Source of the DNA: Pseudomonas putida
GTDB lineage: Bacteria > Pseudomonadota > Gammaproteobacteria > Pseudomonadales > Pseudomonadaceae
Assembly (NCBI RefSeq): GCF_002025705.1
Contig: NZ_CP018846.1
Location: 1,355,501-1,419,500 of the forward strand
Reading direction: 5' to 3'
Length of the DNA: 64,000 nucleotides
The notes beneath the pieces are model-generated. The model was not told where the DNA came from, ran no database searches, and was given only the letters and a program-made list of their open reading frames with translations. The position numbers and the translations under genes are program-made. This document shows positions 48,667 through 56,373 of the stretch, piece after piece. The first letter of the stretch is position 1, and every line of letters begins with the position of its first letter.

Positions 48667-50334
48667 TCAGCCCTTGAACAGGGCGAACAGCAGTATCAGG
48701 TTGAACAACAGCGATAGCAGGGCCAGCGTTCGCCAGACTTTCAACGGCTCGCGTTCAAGCAGCGGGCGTGGGCGGTTGGGCAGTTCCTGGCGGTCACCGC
48801 GCTCGAGCAGAAGTAGCCACTGCTCAGCGGTTTCAAAGCGTTGTGACGGGTCCGCTGCCACGGCTTGCTGAAGGTTGTGCTGCAGCCATTCGGGCAGGTC
48901 GGGGCGATAGCGTGAGGCATTGACCGCCTGGCCGAAGCGTGGGCGCTGGAAGGCCTCGATCTCGCCGTAGGGGTAGTGCCCGGTCAGCAGGTGATAGAGC
49001 GTGACGCCCGCCGCGTACAGGTCCTGCCGTGGGCTGGGCGGTTGGCCTTCGAAGGCTTCCGGAGCGATGAACGAAGGCGTGCCGGGGAGCTCGTGCAACG
49101 GGTCCTGGGAGAGGCCGGGGCAATACGCCAGGCCGAAGTCCAGAAGGCGCAGCTGGCCGTCATCACCCAAGTGCAGGTTGTCGGGCTTGATGTCGCGGTG
49201 CAGCAGGTTGCGCCTGTGCAGTACACCGACCGCTTGCAGCAGTTGGCGGGCGACCTCCATCCACTGGGCCAGCGGTAATGGGCCATTTTCGGCGAAGTGT
49301 GCCGCGAGGGTTTTGCCGCTGTGTTCGCGCATCACGTAGTACAGGTGTTGACGCTGGCTGGCGGTATGCAGCTCGGGGAAGTGACGGCCTGCGACCCGGC
49401 GCAGGAACCATTCCTCCAGCAGCAGGCCTTGGGCGGCGCCGGGTTGCTGCTCGCGGTTCTCGGGCAAAGTCTTCAGCAGCCATGGTTGGCCCTGCGCGTC
49501 ACGCACACGGTAGAGCAGTGACTGGCGGCTGTGCGCCAGGCGCGTTTCGACCTGCCAACCATCGATCATCTGGGTGTCACGCAGTGGGCCCGGTAATGGC
49601 CACTGCTGCAGTTGCACCAAGGTGTCGCCGAGGTTGGCTGTGCCCAGTTGCTCGACGCGCACCAGCAAGGCGCTGGCGTTGTCCTGGCTACCGTTGTGCA
49701 GGGCGCTGGCCACCAGGGTGTCGGCGGCAGACTGCAGGTCGGGTTGCTCGCGCAGCACGGCCTGGATGTGCTGGTCGCCTAGGCTTGCCCATACGCCGTC
49801 GCTGAGTAGCAGGTAGCACTCGCCGGCCTGCAGTTCGCCGTCCAGGTAGTCGACCAGCAGGTGCTGATCCAGCCCCAGCGCGCGCTTGAGCACGTGCTGC
49901 ATGCCGGGCTGGTCCCAGACGTGGTCTTCGCTCAGGCAATGCAGGTGCCCGGCGTGCCAGCGATAAGCCCGGCAGTCGCCCACGTGCGCCAGGGTGAAGC
50001 GGCGCCCTCGCAGGACCAGGGCGCTCAGTGTGGTCAGCAAAGGCTGGCTGCCTTGGGCGCGCAACCAGCGGTTCTGCGCCAGCAGCAGGCGGTCCAGGGC
50101 CTGGGCCACACCCCAGGTGGCGGGCGTGGCGTAATAGTCCATGGCCAGGGCCTGCAAGCTGGCGCGGGCTGCCAGGCCGCCGTCGGCACACTGGCTGACG
50201 CCATCGGCGAGGGCGAACAGGTAGCCTTTGCTGGCGGCCAGCTCCGGCGCAGGCGTGACCAGGCGCAGGGCGTCCTGGTTCTCTGTGCGTGGCCCGGTGG
50301 CGCTGGCCTGGGCAAAGCTCAGTTGCAGGCTCAT
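48667..50334 (-). CDS. Bifunctional PP2C-type phosphatase / Ser-Thr protein kinase, membrane-anchored
   Basis: A 555-residue fusion. N-terminal PPM phosphatase (~1-235): ENQDALRL, FALADGVSQCADGG, LAHVGDCRAYRW, LLLSDGVWASLG and DNASALLV supply the metal-binding aspartates. C-terminal kinase (~265-525): LLKTLPE lysine, catalytic HRDIKPDNL, LLDFGLAYCPG and GTPSFIAPEA. A final hydrophobic helix (~532-552) anchors it to the membrane. Having both activities in one chain between nasA and cobA points to phosphorylation control of nitrate uptake or reduction; the targets are unknown. It starts 9 bases after the nasA stop. Confidence 0.88.
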   Translation of the reverse strand: MSLQLSFAQASATGPRTENQDALRLVTPAPELAASKGYLFALADGVSQCADGGLAARASLQALAMDYYATPATWGVAQALDRLLLAQNRWLRAQGSQPLLTTLSALVLRGRRFTLAHVGDCRAYRWHAGHLHCLSEDHVWDQPGMQHVLKRALGLDQHLLVDYLDGELQAGECYLLLSDGVWASLGDQHIQAVLREQPDLQSAADTLVASALHNGSQDNASALLVRVEQLGTANLGDTLVQLQQWPLPGPLRDTQMIDGWQVETRLAHSRQSLLYRVRDAQGQPWLLKTLPENREQQPGAAQGLLLEEWFLRRVAGRHFPELHTASQRQHLYYVMREHSGKTLAAHFAENGPLPLAQWMEVARQLLQAVGVLHRRNLLHRDIKPDNLHLGDDGQLRLLDFGLAYCPGLSQDPLHELPGTPSFIAPEAFEGQPPSPRQDLYAAGVTLYHLLTGHYPYGEIEAFQRPRFGQAVNASRYRPDLPEWLQHNLQQAVAADPSQRFETAEQWLLLLERGDRQELPNRPRPLLEREPLKVWRTLALLSLLFNLILLFALFKG

Positions 50335-50343
50335 GGCGCTGCC

Positions 50344-51555
50344 TCAGACCCGCGCAGCGGTAACCGCTGCCGAGCCCCAGGTGGTGCGCCAGCGTTGCTT
50401 GACCCCGTGCAGGCCGAACCAGGCGAGCAGGCCAAGGCTGGCGAACAGCCACAGGCCAAGCTGGTAGTCGCCGGTGTGCTGCTTGATGGCGCCCAGCCCT
50501 GCTGCCAGCAGGAAGCCGCCGATACCACCGGCCATGCCGATCAGCCCGGTCATTACACCGATCTCTTGGCGGAAGCGTTGCGGTACCAGCTGGAACACCG
50601 CGCCATTGCCGGCGCCGAGGCCGAGCATGGCACTGACGAACAACGCCAGGGCGGCTGTGGCGCTCGGCAGGTTGAAGCCGACTGCCGCGATGCAGATGGC
50701 GGCCACGCTGTACATGCCGAGCAGGGTGCGGATACCGCCGAAACGGTCGGCCAGGGCGCCCCCCAGCGGGCGCATCAGGCTGCCGGCGAACACGCAGGCG
50801 GCGGTGTAGTAGCCAGCGGTGACCGGGCTCAGGGCGTACTGGTCGCTGAAGTAGCCGGGCAGCGCGCTGGCCAGGCCGATGAAGCCGCCGAAGGTGACGC
50901 TGTAGAAGAACATGAACCACCAGCTGTCACGGTCGCCCAGGGCTTTGAGGTAGTCGGCGGCGGCCTTCGGCTTGGGCCGTTGTGGGGCATTGCGGGCGAG
51001 CAGGGCGAACAGCGCCAGGGTCAGCAGCAGCGGGAGCACGGCAAAGCCGAACACGTTGTTCCAGCCGAACGCAGCAGCCAGCACGGGGGCCAACAGGGCG
51101 GCGAACACCGTGCCGGAGTTGCCCGCGCCTGCGATGCCCATGGCCTTGCCCTGATGCTGTGGCGGGTACCATTGCGAGGCCAGTGGTAGCGACACGGCGA
51201 ACGAGGCACCGGCAACACCGAGGAACACGCCCAGCAGCAGGGCTTGTTCATAGGTGTGCACGCCCAGGTACCAGGCGCCGGCGAGGGCGACGATGACGAT
51301 CACCTGGCCGATCAGGCCGGCGGTTTTCGGCGACAAGCGATCGACCAGCACGCCCATGACGAAACGCAGCACCGCACCGGCGAGAATCGGCGTGGCCACC
51401 ATCAGGCCGCGTTGCTGGGCACTCAGTTGCAGGTCGGCGGCGATCTGCACTGCCAGTGGGCCAAGCAGGTACCAGACCATGAAGCTCAGGTCGAAATACA
51501 GGAACGCGGCGAACAGCGTGGGCACATGCCCGGATTTCCAGAAGCTGGTACTCAT
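50344..51555 (-). CDS. nasA: Nitrate/nitrite transporter, MFS family
   Basis: A 403-residue carrier with 12 predicted helices, of the nitrate/nitrite porter (NarK/NasA) group: FLYFDLSFMVWYLLGPLAV (~16-34), and the nitrate signature glycines in GAGNSGTVFAALLAPVLAAAFGW (landmark ~132-154) and GLGAGNGAVFQLVPQRF (~320). Start chosen at MSTSFWKSGH; the ORF extends 19 codons further into the leader terminator. Expression is governed by the leader and promoter described in separate entries. First gene of nasA-kinase-cobA. Confidence 0.92.
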   Translation of the reverse strand: MSTSFWKSGHVPTLFAAFLYFDLSFMVWYLLGPLAVQIAADLQLSAQQRGLMVATPILAGAVLRFVMGVLVDRLSPKTAGLIGQVIVIVALAGAWYLGVHTYEQALLLGVFLGVAGASFAVSLPLASQWYPPQHQGKAMGIAGAGNSGTVFAALLAPVLAAAFGWNNVFGFAVLPLLLTLALFALLARNAPQRPKPKAAADYLKALGDRDSWWFMFFYSVTFGGFIGLASALPGYFSDQYALSPVTAGYYTAACVFAGSLMRPLGGALADRFGGIRTLLGMYSVAAICIAAVGFNLPSATAALALFVSAMLGLGAGNGAVFQLVPQRFRQEIGVMTGLIGMAGGIGGFLLAAGLGAIKQHTGDYQLGLWLFASLGLLAWFGLHGVKQRWRTTWGSAAVTAARV

Positions 51556-51587
51556 CGAACACCTCACTCGGCAATGCAACGGAAACG

Positions 51588-51638
51588 AAAAAGACGCCGC
51601 TACCCGGTCCACTGGCGTGGAGGGGGAGCGACGTCTTT
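51588..51638 (-). terminator. Leader terminator before nasA
   Basis: Read on the minus strand, AAAGACGTCGCT pairs with AGCGGCGTC, followed by TTTTTCG. It ends about 33 bases before the nasA ATG, so transcription would stop before the gene unless the terminator is prevented from forming. NasT of the ANTAR family is the expected antiterminator. Confidence 0.82.
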
Positions 51639-51654
51639 GTCGGGAGTTTTATGA

Positions 51655-51674
51655 GGCAACCGCCGTTGGCTACC
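51655..51674 (-). promoter_or_regulatory. ANTAR-type hairpin in the nasA leader (NasT site)
   Basis: On the minus strand, GGTAGCC and GGTTGCC form a 7-pair stem (two G-U pairs) around the loop AACGGC. A six-base loop with A first and G fourth is the defining feature of ANTAR-protein RNA targets. It lies directly after the predicted transcription start and before the terminator. Confidence 0.8.
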
Positions 51675-51687
51675 GGTGGAATATCTT

Positions 51688-51705
51688 CAGCAAGAGTTGG
51701 GCCAA
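51688..51705 (-). promoter_or_regulatory. Sigma-54 promoter of nasA
   Basis: Minus strand TTGGCCCAACTCTTGCTG: the GG and GC doublets are 12 bases apart, as required for -24/-12, with the TTGGC and TTGCT halves. It predicts a start near 51678 and a leader of about 120 bases. Confidence 0.75.
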
Positions 51706-51729
51706 CTTTGTACCTGGCAGGCACGCTTC

Positions 51730-51744
51730 CTGTAGGAGCGGCCT
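51730..51744 (+). repeat. Left part of a REP cut by the insertion sequence
   Basis: CTGTAGGAGCGGCCT is the first half of a REP whose rest (TGCGTCGCGAAAGGGCCGC) resumes at 52998. Joining the two after removing the IS and one CCT restores a normal REP. Confidence 0.85.
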
Positions 51745-51780
51745 TGATCTGGTCAAGTAATTTTGGACACCGGTTAAGGT

Positions 51781-52578
51781 TCATGCCGCTGCCCTGAGCT
51801 TTTCCTCCATAGCTACCGGGGTCTCGTAGCCGTTGTAGCTGTGGAGACGCTTTAGGTTGTAGCGCACCAAATAAGCCATGATGTCGGCTTTAGCTTCAGC
51901 TTCGGATTCATAGCCTCCTGCTGGCACCCATTCTGATTTCAATGCCCCGAAGAATCGCTCCATGGCCGCATTGTCCCAGCATTGGCCACGGTGGCTCATG
52001 CTCTGTTTCAAGCTGCACTCTTCAAGTACAGCCCTGAATTTATGGCTGGTGTACTGACAACCTTGATCTGAATGAAACATCACGCCCGTAGGCTTGCCTC
52101 TGGACTCAGACGCCATGCGCAGCGCGTCACAGGCCAACTTGGCATCAGCAGTCATTGAAAACGCCCAGCCCACAACTCGGCGTGCGTACAAGTCGATTAC
52201 TGCGGCCAAGTACAGCCAACGTCTGCCAACCTGAATGTAAGTCACATCGCCACACCAGACCTCGTTGATCGTTGAAACCTTGAAGTTTCGCTTCAGTTGG
52301 TTTTCCGCAATCAGTGCTTCCGTGCCTGATGACCGATACCGGTGTGGCCTACGCTGCCGGCATTTCAGGCCAGCTTCACGCATAAGCGCACGCACTTTGT
52401 AACGCCCAACCACATGGCCTTCACGCCGCAGTTCTTGCATCAACGTGCGTGAACCCGCGGAGCTTCGTGACGCCATGAAGTGATTGATTACACGCGAGCG
52501 TAGAGCATCCCTGCCGGGATTCTCACGCCCTTGGCGTTTGCGCCATGCATAGAAACTACTGCGTTTGACCCCAAGCAC
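51781..52578 (-). CDS. IS3-family transposase, OrfB (DDE integrase)
   Basis: A 265-residue rve-type catalytic domain. The acidic triad is visible as WCGDVTYI, FHSDQGCQY and NAAMERFFGALKSE. The frame is open further upstream, back to the AAAAAAG at 52668-52674 (reading ...SLINELSEQYGVVDCCRV), so the real product is an OrfAB fusion made by -1 frameshifting rather than a protein begun at 52578. The HTH_21-type segment (SRTLMQELRREGH) precedes the catalytic core. No frameshift or stop damages it. Confidence 0.92.
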   Translation of the reverse strand: MLGVKRSSFYAWRKRQGRENPGRDALRSRVINHFMASRSSAGSRTLMQELRREGHVVGRYKVRALMREAGLKCRQRRPHRYRSSGTEALIAENQLKRNFKVSTINEVWCGDVTYIQVGRRWLYLAAVIDLYARRVVGWAFSMTADAKLACDALRMASESRGKPTGVMFHSDQGCQYTSHKFRAVLEECSLKQSMSHRGQCWDNAAMERFFGALKSEWVPAGGYESEAEAKADIMAYLVRYNLKRLHSYNGYETPVAMEEKLRAAA

Positions 52579-52622
52579 ACGACAGCAGTCGACAACACCG
52601 TATTGCTCACTCAGCTCGTTGA

Positions 52623-52925
52623 TCAGCGAGAACGATCTTTGGAGTCCCGAAGCAGGAGAGCACTGGCCTTTTTTAGGATTTCGATATCCCGATCCTTTTG
52701 ACGAACCAATGCTTCCAGCTCTTCGATACGTTGCTGCTCCGGAGTGATGGCTTTGGCTCCAGTCGGAACCTTACCCTCTCTCTCCTGGCGTACCTGCTCA
52801 ACCCAACGGCGAAGGGCTGTACGGCCAATCCCGAGGATTTCGCATACCTCAGGAACTGACTGGCCACCGTCCAGGACCATTTCGGCAGCTTGGATTTTGT
52901 GTTCTTTCGAATAAGACTTGCGCAC
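52623..52925 (-). CDS. IS3-family transposase, OrfA
   Basis: A 100-residue protein: a helix-turn-helix (VPEVCEILGIGRTALRRWVEQ, residues ~22-42; landmark) and a C-terminal leucine-zipper-like helix (IEELEALVRQKDRDIEILKKA). The GTG at 52925 has TTGGAGGC upstream; an ATG at 52982 lies in the terminal repeat and is unlikely. A slippery AAAAAAG within LKKA, at 52668-52674, allows a shift into orfB: the orfB frame is exactly -1 relative to orfA. Confidence 0.9.
   Translation of the reverse strand: MRKSYSKEHKIQAAEMVLDGGQSVPEVCEILGIGRTALRRWVEQVRQEREGKVPTGAKAITPEQQRIEELEALVRQKDRDIEILKKASALLLRDSKDRSR
52668..52674 (-). other. Programmed -1 frameshift site of the IS
   Basis: On the minus strand the heptamer AAAAAAG lies inside orfA; shifting back one base joins orfB without a stop. 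This is the standard IS3 signal. Confidence 0.85.
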
Positions 52926-52997
52926 TGATTTTGCCTCCAATTGGGCGCCATCATAGCGCCCGATGAAGGTGTCCAAAATCATTAGGCCAGTTCACCT

Positions 52998-53103
52998 TGC
53001 GTCGCGAAAGGGCCGCAAAGCGGCCCCAAAATCTTAAGGCATATGCTGGAACAGCCGGGGCCGCTTCGCGGCCCTTTCGCGACGCAAGGCCGCTCCTACA
53101 GGG
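52998..53103. repeat. Right part of the IS-interrupted REP pair
   Basis: TGCGTCGCGAAAGGGCCGCAAAGCGGCCCC continues the REP begun at 51730. The facing arm is GGGGCCGCTTCGCGGCCC, TTTCGCGACGCAAGGCC, GCTCCTACAGG, ending 15 bases before the nasT stop. Confidence 0.88.
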
Positions 53104-53118
53104 ATCGCGATTGCAGTG

Positions 53119-53694
53119 CTAGCCGAGCATTTCATGCATGGCGATGATCTGCTCGGCTACCTGGATGAGCTTCTGCTGCCGGCTCATGGCCTGCCGGCGC
53201 ATCAGGGTGTAGGCCTGTTCCTCGTTGCAATCCTTCATCTTCATCAGCAACCCCTTGGCCTGCTCGATGCGCTTGCGCTCGGCCAGTTGCTGGTCGCGGG
53301 CCAGCAGTTGCGCCTTGAGCGCCTGGTCGCTTTCGAAACGGGCCATGGCTACATCGAGGATCGGCTGCAGGCGTGCGGCATGAATGCCTTCAACGATGTA
53401 GGCACTGACCCCGGCCTGGATCGCCTGGCGCATTACTGCCGGGTCGTGCTCGTCGGTGAACAGCACGATTGGCCGTGGCTGGTCGCGGCTGACCAGCACC
53501 ACCTGTTCCATCACGTCGCGGTCGGGGGAGTCAGTATCGATCAGCACGACGTCCGGGCGCACCGTTTCGATGCAGGACGGCAGGTCGATGGTCAGGTTCG
53601 GGGCTTCGATCACTTCGAAGCCCGCTTCGCATAAGGCGGCCTTGAGGCGGCCAAGTTTGTTCCGGGTATCGTCGATCAGCAGTATGCGCAGCAT
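53119..53694 (-). CDS. nasT: NasT, ANTAR-domain response regulator / antiterminator
   Basis: A 191-residue protein: receiver domain (MLRILLIDDTRNKLG, with VVLIDTDSPDRD around the phospho-acceptor position ~47-52) and a C-terminal ANTAR RNA-binding helix bundle (AERKRIEQAKGLLMKM and EEQAYTLMRRQAM). NasT binds leader hairpins with A1/G4 hexaloops and prevents termination when NasS releases it in the presence of nitrate. ATG 53694 is used; a GTG at 53709 overlaps the nasS stop. In this strain the IS lies 120 bases beyond its 3' end. Confidence 0.93.
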   Translation of the reverse strand: MLRILLIDDTRNKLGRLKAALCEAGFEVIEAPNLTIDLPSCIETVRPDVVLIDTDSPDRDVMEQVVLVSRDQPRPIVLFTDEHDPAVMRQAIQAGVSAYIVEGIHAARLQPILDVAMARFESDQALKAQLLARDQQLAERKRIEQAKGLLMKMKDCNEEQAYTLMRRQAMSRQQKLIQVAEQIIAMHEMLG

Positions 53695-53705
53695 GGCGAT
53701 GGCCC

Positions 53706-54908
53706 TCACAGACCGATCCGGGCACCGGGCGTATCGCCCAGGGCGTGCAGGCGGAAGCTGCGGGCGTAGGCATACGGGTCACTGCCGTCCCAACGCAAAC
53801 CGTCGATCAGCAGGCTGCTGCGCATGGCTGACTCGGGGCAGGGCACGCCGAGTGATGCGGCGGCCTCGCGGTACACCTTCAATTGCTGCACCTGGCGAGC
53901 CACGCCCAGGTAGTCGGGGTCTTCGTGCAGCAGGCCCCAGCGGCGGAACTGGGTCATGAACCACATGCCGTCCGACAGGTAAGGCAAATTGGCGCGGCCC
54001 TGGTCGAACAGGCGCAGGGCGTGCCGGTCGTGCCAGGCGTTGCCCAGGCCGTCCTGATAATCGCCCAGCAGGCGCGGTTCGATATTTTCCAGCGGCGTGT
54101 CCAGATAGGCGCTGCCGCTGAGCAGTTGTGCGGTGCTGCGCAGGTTCTCCGGGCTTTGTTCGATGAACCGGCTGGCGGCGAGCACCGCCTTGATCAGTGC
54201 GCGTGCGCTATTGGGGTAGTGTTCGACGAAGGCGCGGGCGCTGGCCAGTACTTTCTCCGGGTGGTCGGGCCAGATCGACTGGCTGGTGGCAAGGGTGAAG
54301 CCCAGGCCTTGGCCGACGGCGGCAGCGGCCCAGGGTTCGCCGACGCAGAAACCGTCGATGCGCCCAGCCTGGATGTGCGCCGCCATCTGAGCTGGTGGCA
54401 CCACTACGCTGTTGACGTCATGCAACGGGTGGATGCCCTGGCTGGCCAGCCAGTAATACAGCCACATGGCGTGGGTGCCGGTGGGGAAGGTCTGGGCAAA
54501 GGTCAGTCGTGCGCCATGCTGGTGCACCAGTTGCGCCAGTGCCTCAGGGCTGGTCACACCTTTGTGCTGCAGGGCTGGCGACAGGTTGATGGCCTGGGCA
54601 TTCTGGTTCAGGCCCATGAGGACCGCCATGTCGCTGGCCGGCACGCCACCGATGCCCAGGTGCACCGCGTAGACCAGGCCATAGAGGCAGTGGGCGGCAT
54701 CCAGTTCGCCGCTGGCCAGCTTGTCGCGCAAGCCGGCCCAGGAGCCCTGGCGCTTGAGGTTGAGAGTCAGGCCATGTTGCTGGGCGAAGCCCTGGGTGGC
54801 AGCGACCACCACCGAGGCGCAATCGGTCAGGGCCATGTAGCCGATATTGAGGCTGGGTTTTTCCGGCGCGTCGCTACCGTTTACCCAGGCTAGAGGTGCT
54901 GTATTCAC
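53706..54908 (-). CDS. nasS: NasS, nitrate-sensing protein (NrtA/CmpA family)
   Basis: About 400 residues, periplasmic-binding-protein fold but without a signal peptide, as known for NasS, which holds NasT in the cytoplasm until nitrate binds. Landmarks: LNIGYMALTDCASVVVAATQGF, WAGLRDKLASGELDAAHCLYG and CVGEPWAAAAVG. The GTG at 54908 (VNTAPLAW) follows GAGGACC and lies just downstream of the predicted transcription start. A longer ORF from 54968 would run through the sigma-54 promoter, so it is rejected. Operon nasS-nasT. Confidence 0.9.
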   Translation of the reverse strand: MNTAPLAWVNGSDAPEKPSLNIGYMALTDCASVVVAATQGFAQQHGLTLNLKRQGSWAGLRDKLASGELDAAHCLYGLVYAVHLGIGGVPASDMAVLMGLNQNAQAINLSPALQHKGVTSPEALAQLVHQHGARLTFAQTFPTGTHAMWLYYWLASQGIHPLHDVNSVVVPPAQMAAHIQAGRIDGFCVGEPWAAAAVGQGLGFTLATSQSIWPDHPEKVLASARAFVEHYPNSARALIKAVLAASRFIEQSPENLRSTAQLLSGSAYLDTPLENIEPRLLGDYQDGLGNAWHDRHALRLFDQGRANLPYLSDGMWFMTQFRRWGLLHEDPDYLGVARQVQQLKVYREAAASLGVPCPESAMRSSLLIDGLRWDGSDPYAYARSFRLHALGDTPGARIGL

Positions 54909-54950
54909 AAAGGTCCTCGCCCGTACTGAATAGGCCGTAGGCAAGCGAAG

Positions 54951-54968
54951 TAGCAACCCATGTGCCAA
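54951..54968 (-). promoter_or_regulatory. Sigma-54 promoter of nasS-nasT
   Basis: Minus strand TTGGCACATGGGTTGCTA is a near-perfect match to the consensus TGGCAC-N5-TTGCW. It predicts a start near 54941, about 33 bases before the nasS GTG. Suggests nitrogen (NtrC) control. Confidence 0.85.
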
Positions 54969-54972
54969 GCCC

Positions 54973-55002
54973 CTGTCATGCCAGGCGCGCGCTGGCTATA
55001 AT
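54973..55002 (+). promoter_or_regulatory. Probable sigma-70 promoter of pyrD
   Basis: A perfect TATAAT at 54997-55002 with a weak CTGTCA 18 bases before it; the pyrD ATG is 34 bases downstream. It is back to back with the nasS promoter. Confidence 0.55.
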
Positions 55003-55035
55003 CGCTGCCTCACTCACCCCGAGCCTTGCCCGCCC

Positions 55036-56061
55036 ATGTATACCCTGGCCCGCCAGCTGCTGTTCAAGCTTTCCCCGGAAACCTCCCATGACCTGTCCCT
55101 GGACCTGATCGGCGCCGGTGGCCGGCTTGGGCTCAACGGTGTGCTGTGCAAGCAGCCGGCTGCGCTGCCGGTGACCGTGATGGGTTTGAACTTCGCCAAC
55201 CCGGTGGGGCTGGCGGCGGGCCTGGACAAGAACGGCGCGGCCATCGACGGCTTCGCCCAGCTGGGCTTCGGCTTCGTCGAGATCGGCACCGTGACCCCAC
55301 GCCCGCAGCCTGGCAACCCCAAGCCACGGCTGTTCCGCCTGCCGCAGGCGACGGCGATCATCAACCGCATGGGGTTCAACAACCTGGGCGTCGATCACCT
55401 GCTCGAGCGCGTGCGTGCTGCGCGCTATGACGGGGTGCTGGGCATCAACATCGGCAAGAACTTCGATACCCCGGTCGAGCGAGCGGTCGACGACTACCTG
55501 ATCTGCCTGAACAAGGTCTATACCGAGGCCAGCTACATCACCGTCAACGTCAGCTCGCCGAACACCCCAGGCCTGCGCAGCCTGCAGTTCGGCGACTCGC
55601 TCAAGCAGCTGCTGGATGCCCTGGCCGAGCGCCGTGAGCAGCTGGCTGCCGGGCATGGCAAGCGCGTGCCGCTGGCGATCAAGATCGCGCCGGACATGAG
55701 CGACGAGGAAACCGCGCTGGTGGCCTCGGCGCTGATGGAGTCGGGAATGGATGCGGTGATTGCCACCAACACCACCCTGAGCCGCGAGGGAGTCGAAGCG
55801 CTGGAGCATGGTGGTGAGGCCGGTGGCCTGTCGGGTGCGCCAGTGCTTCAGAAGAGTACGCACATTGTGAAGGTGCTTGCAGGTGAGCTTGCTGGCAAGC
55901 TGCCGATCATCGCCGCTGGTGGCATTACCGAAGGCCGTCATGCAGCAGAGAAGATCGCCGCTGGAGCGAGCCTGGTGCAGATCTACTCGGGCTTCATTTA
56001 CAAGGGGCCGGCACTGATCCGTGAAGCGGTGGATGCGATCGCGGCAATGCCCAAGGCCTGA
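55036..56061 (+). CDS. pyrD: Dihydroorotate dehydrogenase (quinone), class 2
   Basis: A 341-residue FMN enzyme on the inner face of the membrane, oxidising dihydroorotate to orotate with ubiquinone in pyrimidine synthesis. Motifs: [13 protein letters not shown] (~residues 55-67), [15 protein letters not shown] (~113-127), the catalytic-serine loop [12 protein letters not shown] (~171-182) and the FMN phosphate site [11 protein letters not shown] (~293-303). The amphipathic N-terminus ([19 protein letters not shown]) is the membrane-binding helix of class 2. It stands alone, divergent from nasS. Confidence 0.97.
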   Translation: MYTLARQLLFKLSPETSHDLSLDLIGAGGRLGLNGVLCKQPAALPVTVMGLNFANPVGLAAGLDKNGAAIDGFAQLGFGFVEIGTVTPRPQPGNPKPRLFRLPQATAIINRMGFNNLGVDHLLERVRAARYDGVLGINIGKNFDTPVERAVDDYLICLNKVYTEASYITVNVSSPNTPGLRSLQFGDSLKQLLDALAERREQLAAGHGKRVPLAIKIAPDMSDEETALVASALMESGMDAVIATNTTLSREGVEALEHGGEAGGLSGAPVLQKSTHIVKVLAGELAGKLPIIAAGGITEGRHAAEKIAAGASLVQIYSGFIYKGPALIREAVDAIAAMPKA

Positions 56062-56071
56062 AGGCGGGCAT

Positions 56072-56098
56072 AAAAAAGGGCCCCTTCAAGGGGCCCTT
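56072..56098 (-). terminator. Terminator between pyrD and rmf
   Basis: AAGGGCCCC - TTCAA - GGGGCCCTT. The A-run at 56072-56077 becomes a U-run on the minus strand, so it fits rmf best. On the + strand no T-run follows, but the stem could still slow pyrD transcription. Confidence 0.8.
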
Positions 56099-56157
56099 GG
56101 GCCGAAGCCCGCCGCCCGGATAGGGCGCGCATGGTAACTCGAATTCAGTGTCCTCGA

Positions 56158-56373
56158 TCAGCCAACGGCGTGATTTTCGTTGAGTCTATGGATGCCAGCG
56201 GTGCCAGTCATTCCGTCCCAGTTATCACCGCGACCTTCGCGCCAGCCGTTGATCCAGGCTTGGCGAACTGAAGGTAGAGTAAAGGGGCAAAGTTCGCGGG
56301 ATTTGCCGGTGACCCCGTATTGGTAGCCACGTGAATATGCTCTTTCCAACGGATCACGCTTAAGTCTTCTCAT
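56158..56373 (-). CDS. rmf: Ribosome modulation factor
   Basis: A 71-residue basic protein that binds 70S ribosomes and makes inactive 100S dimers in stationary phase. Landmarks: MRRLKRDPLERAYSRGYQYG at the start, GKSRELCP and RQAWINGWREGR, all typical of Rmf. The ATG follows a run of GGGCAACACCC; the large gap upstream must hold its promoter. Confidence 0.95.
   Translation of the reverse strand: MRRLKRDPLERAYSRGYQYGVTGKSRELCPFTLPSVRQAWINGWREGRGDNWDGMTGTAGIHRLNENHAVG

Larger units (their letters stand above)
51745..52994. mobile_element. IS3-family insertion sequence, 1250 bp
   Basis: It is bounded by 27-bp imperfect inverted repeats, 51745-51771 and 52968-52994, which share ATTTTGGACACC and start TGA-CTGG; both ends carry the 5' TG of IS3 elements. 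A 3-bp direct repeat CCT (51742-51744 and 52995-52997) marks the target duplication. It holds orfA and orfB on the minus strand linked by a frameshift signal. All parts look intact, so it may be recent and active. It lies inside a REP pair between nasT and nasA. Confidence 0.93.

Noticed and set aside
52623..52982. Longer OrfA starting at ATG 52982
   Set aside because: It would start inside the IS terminal repeat; the GTG at 52925 has a good GGAGG site and gives the normal OrfA size.
47899..55000. Expected nitrite or nitrate reductase genes (nirB, nirD, nasB) within the nas block
   Set aside because: Every frame was accounted for; the enzymes are not encoded in this window and must lie elsewhere.
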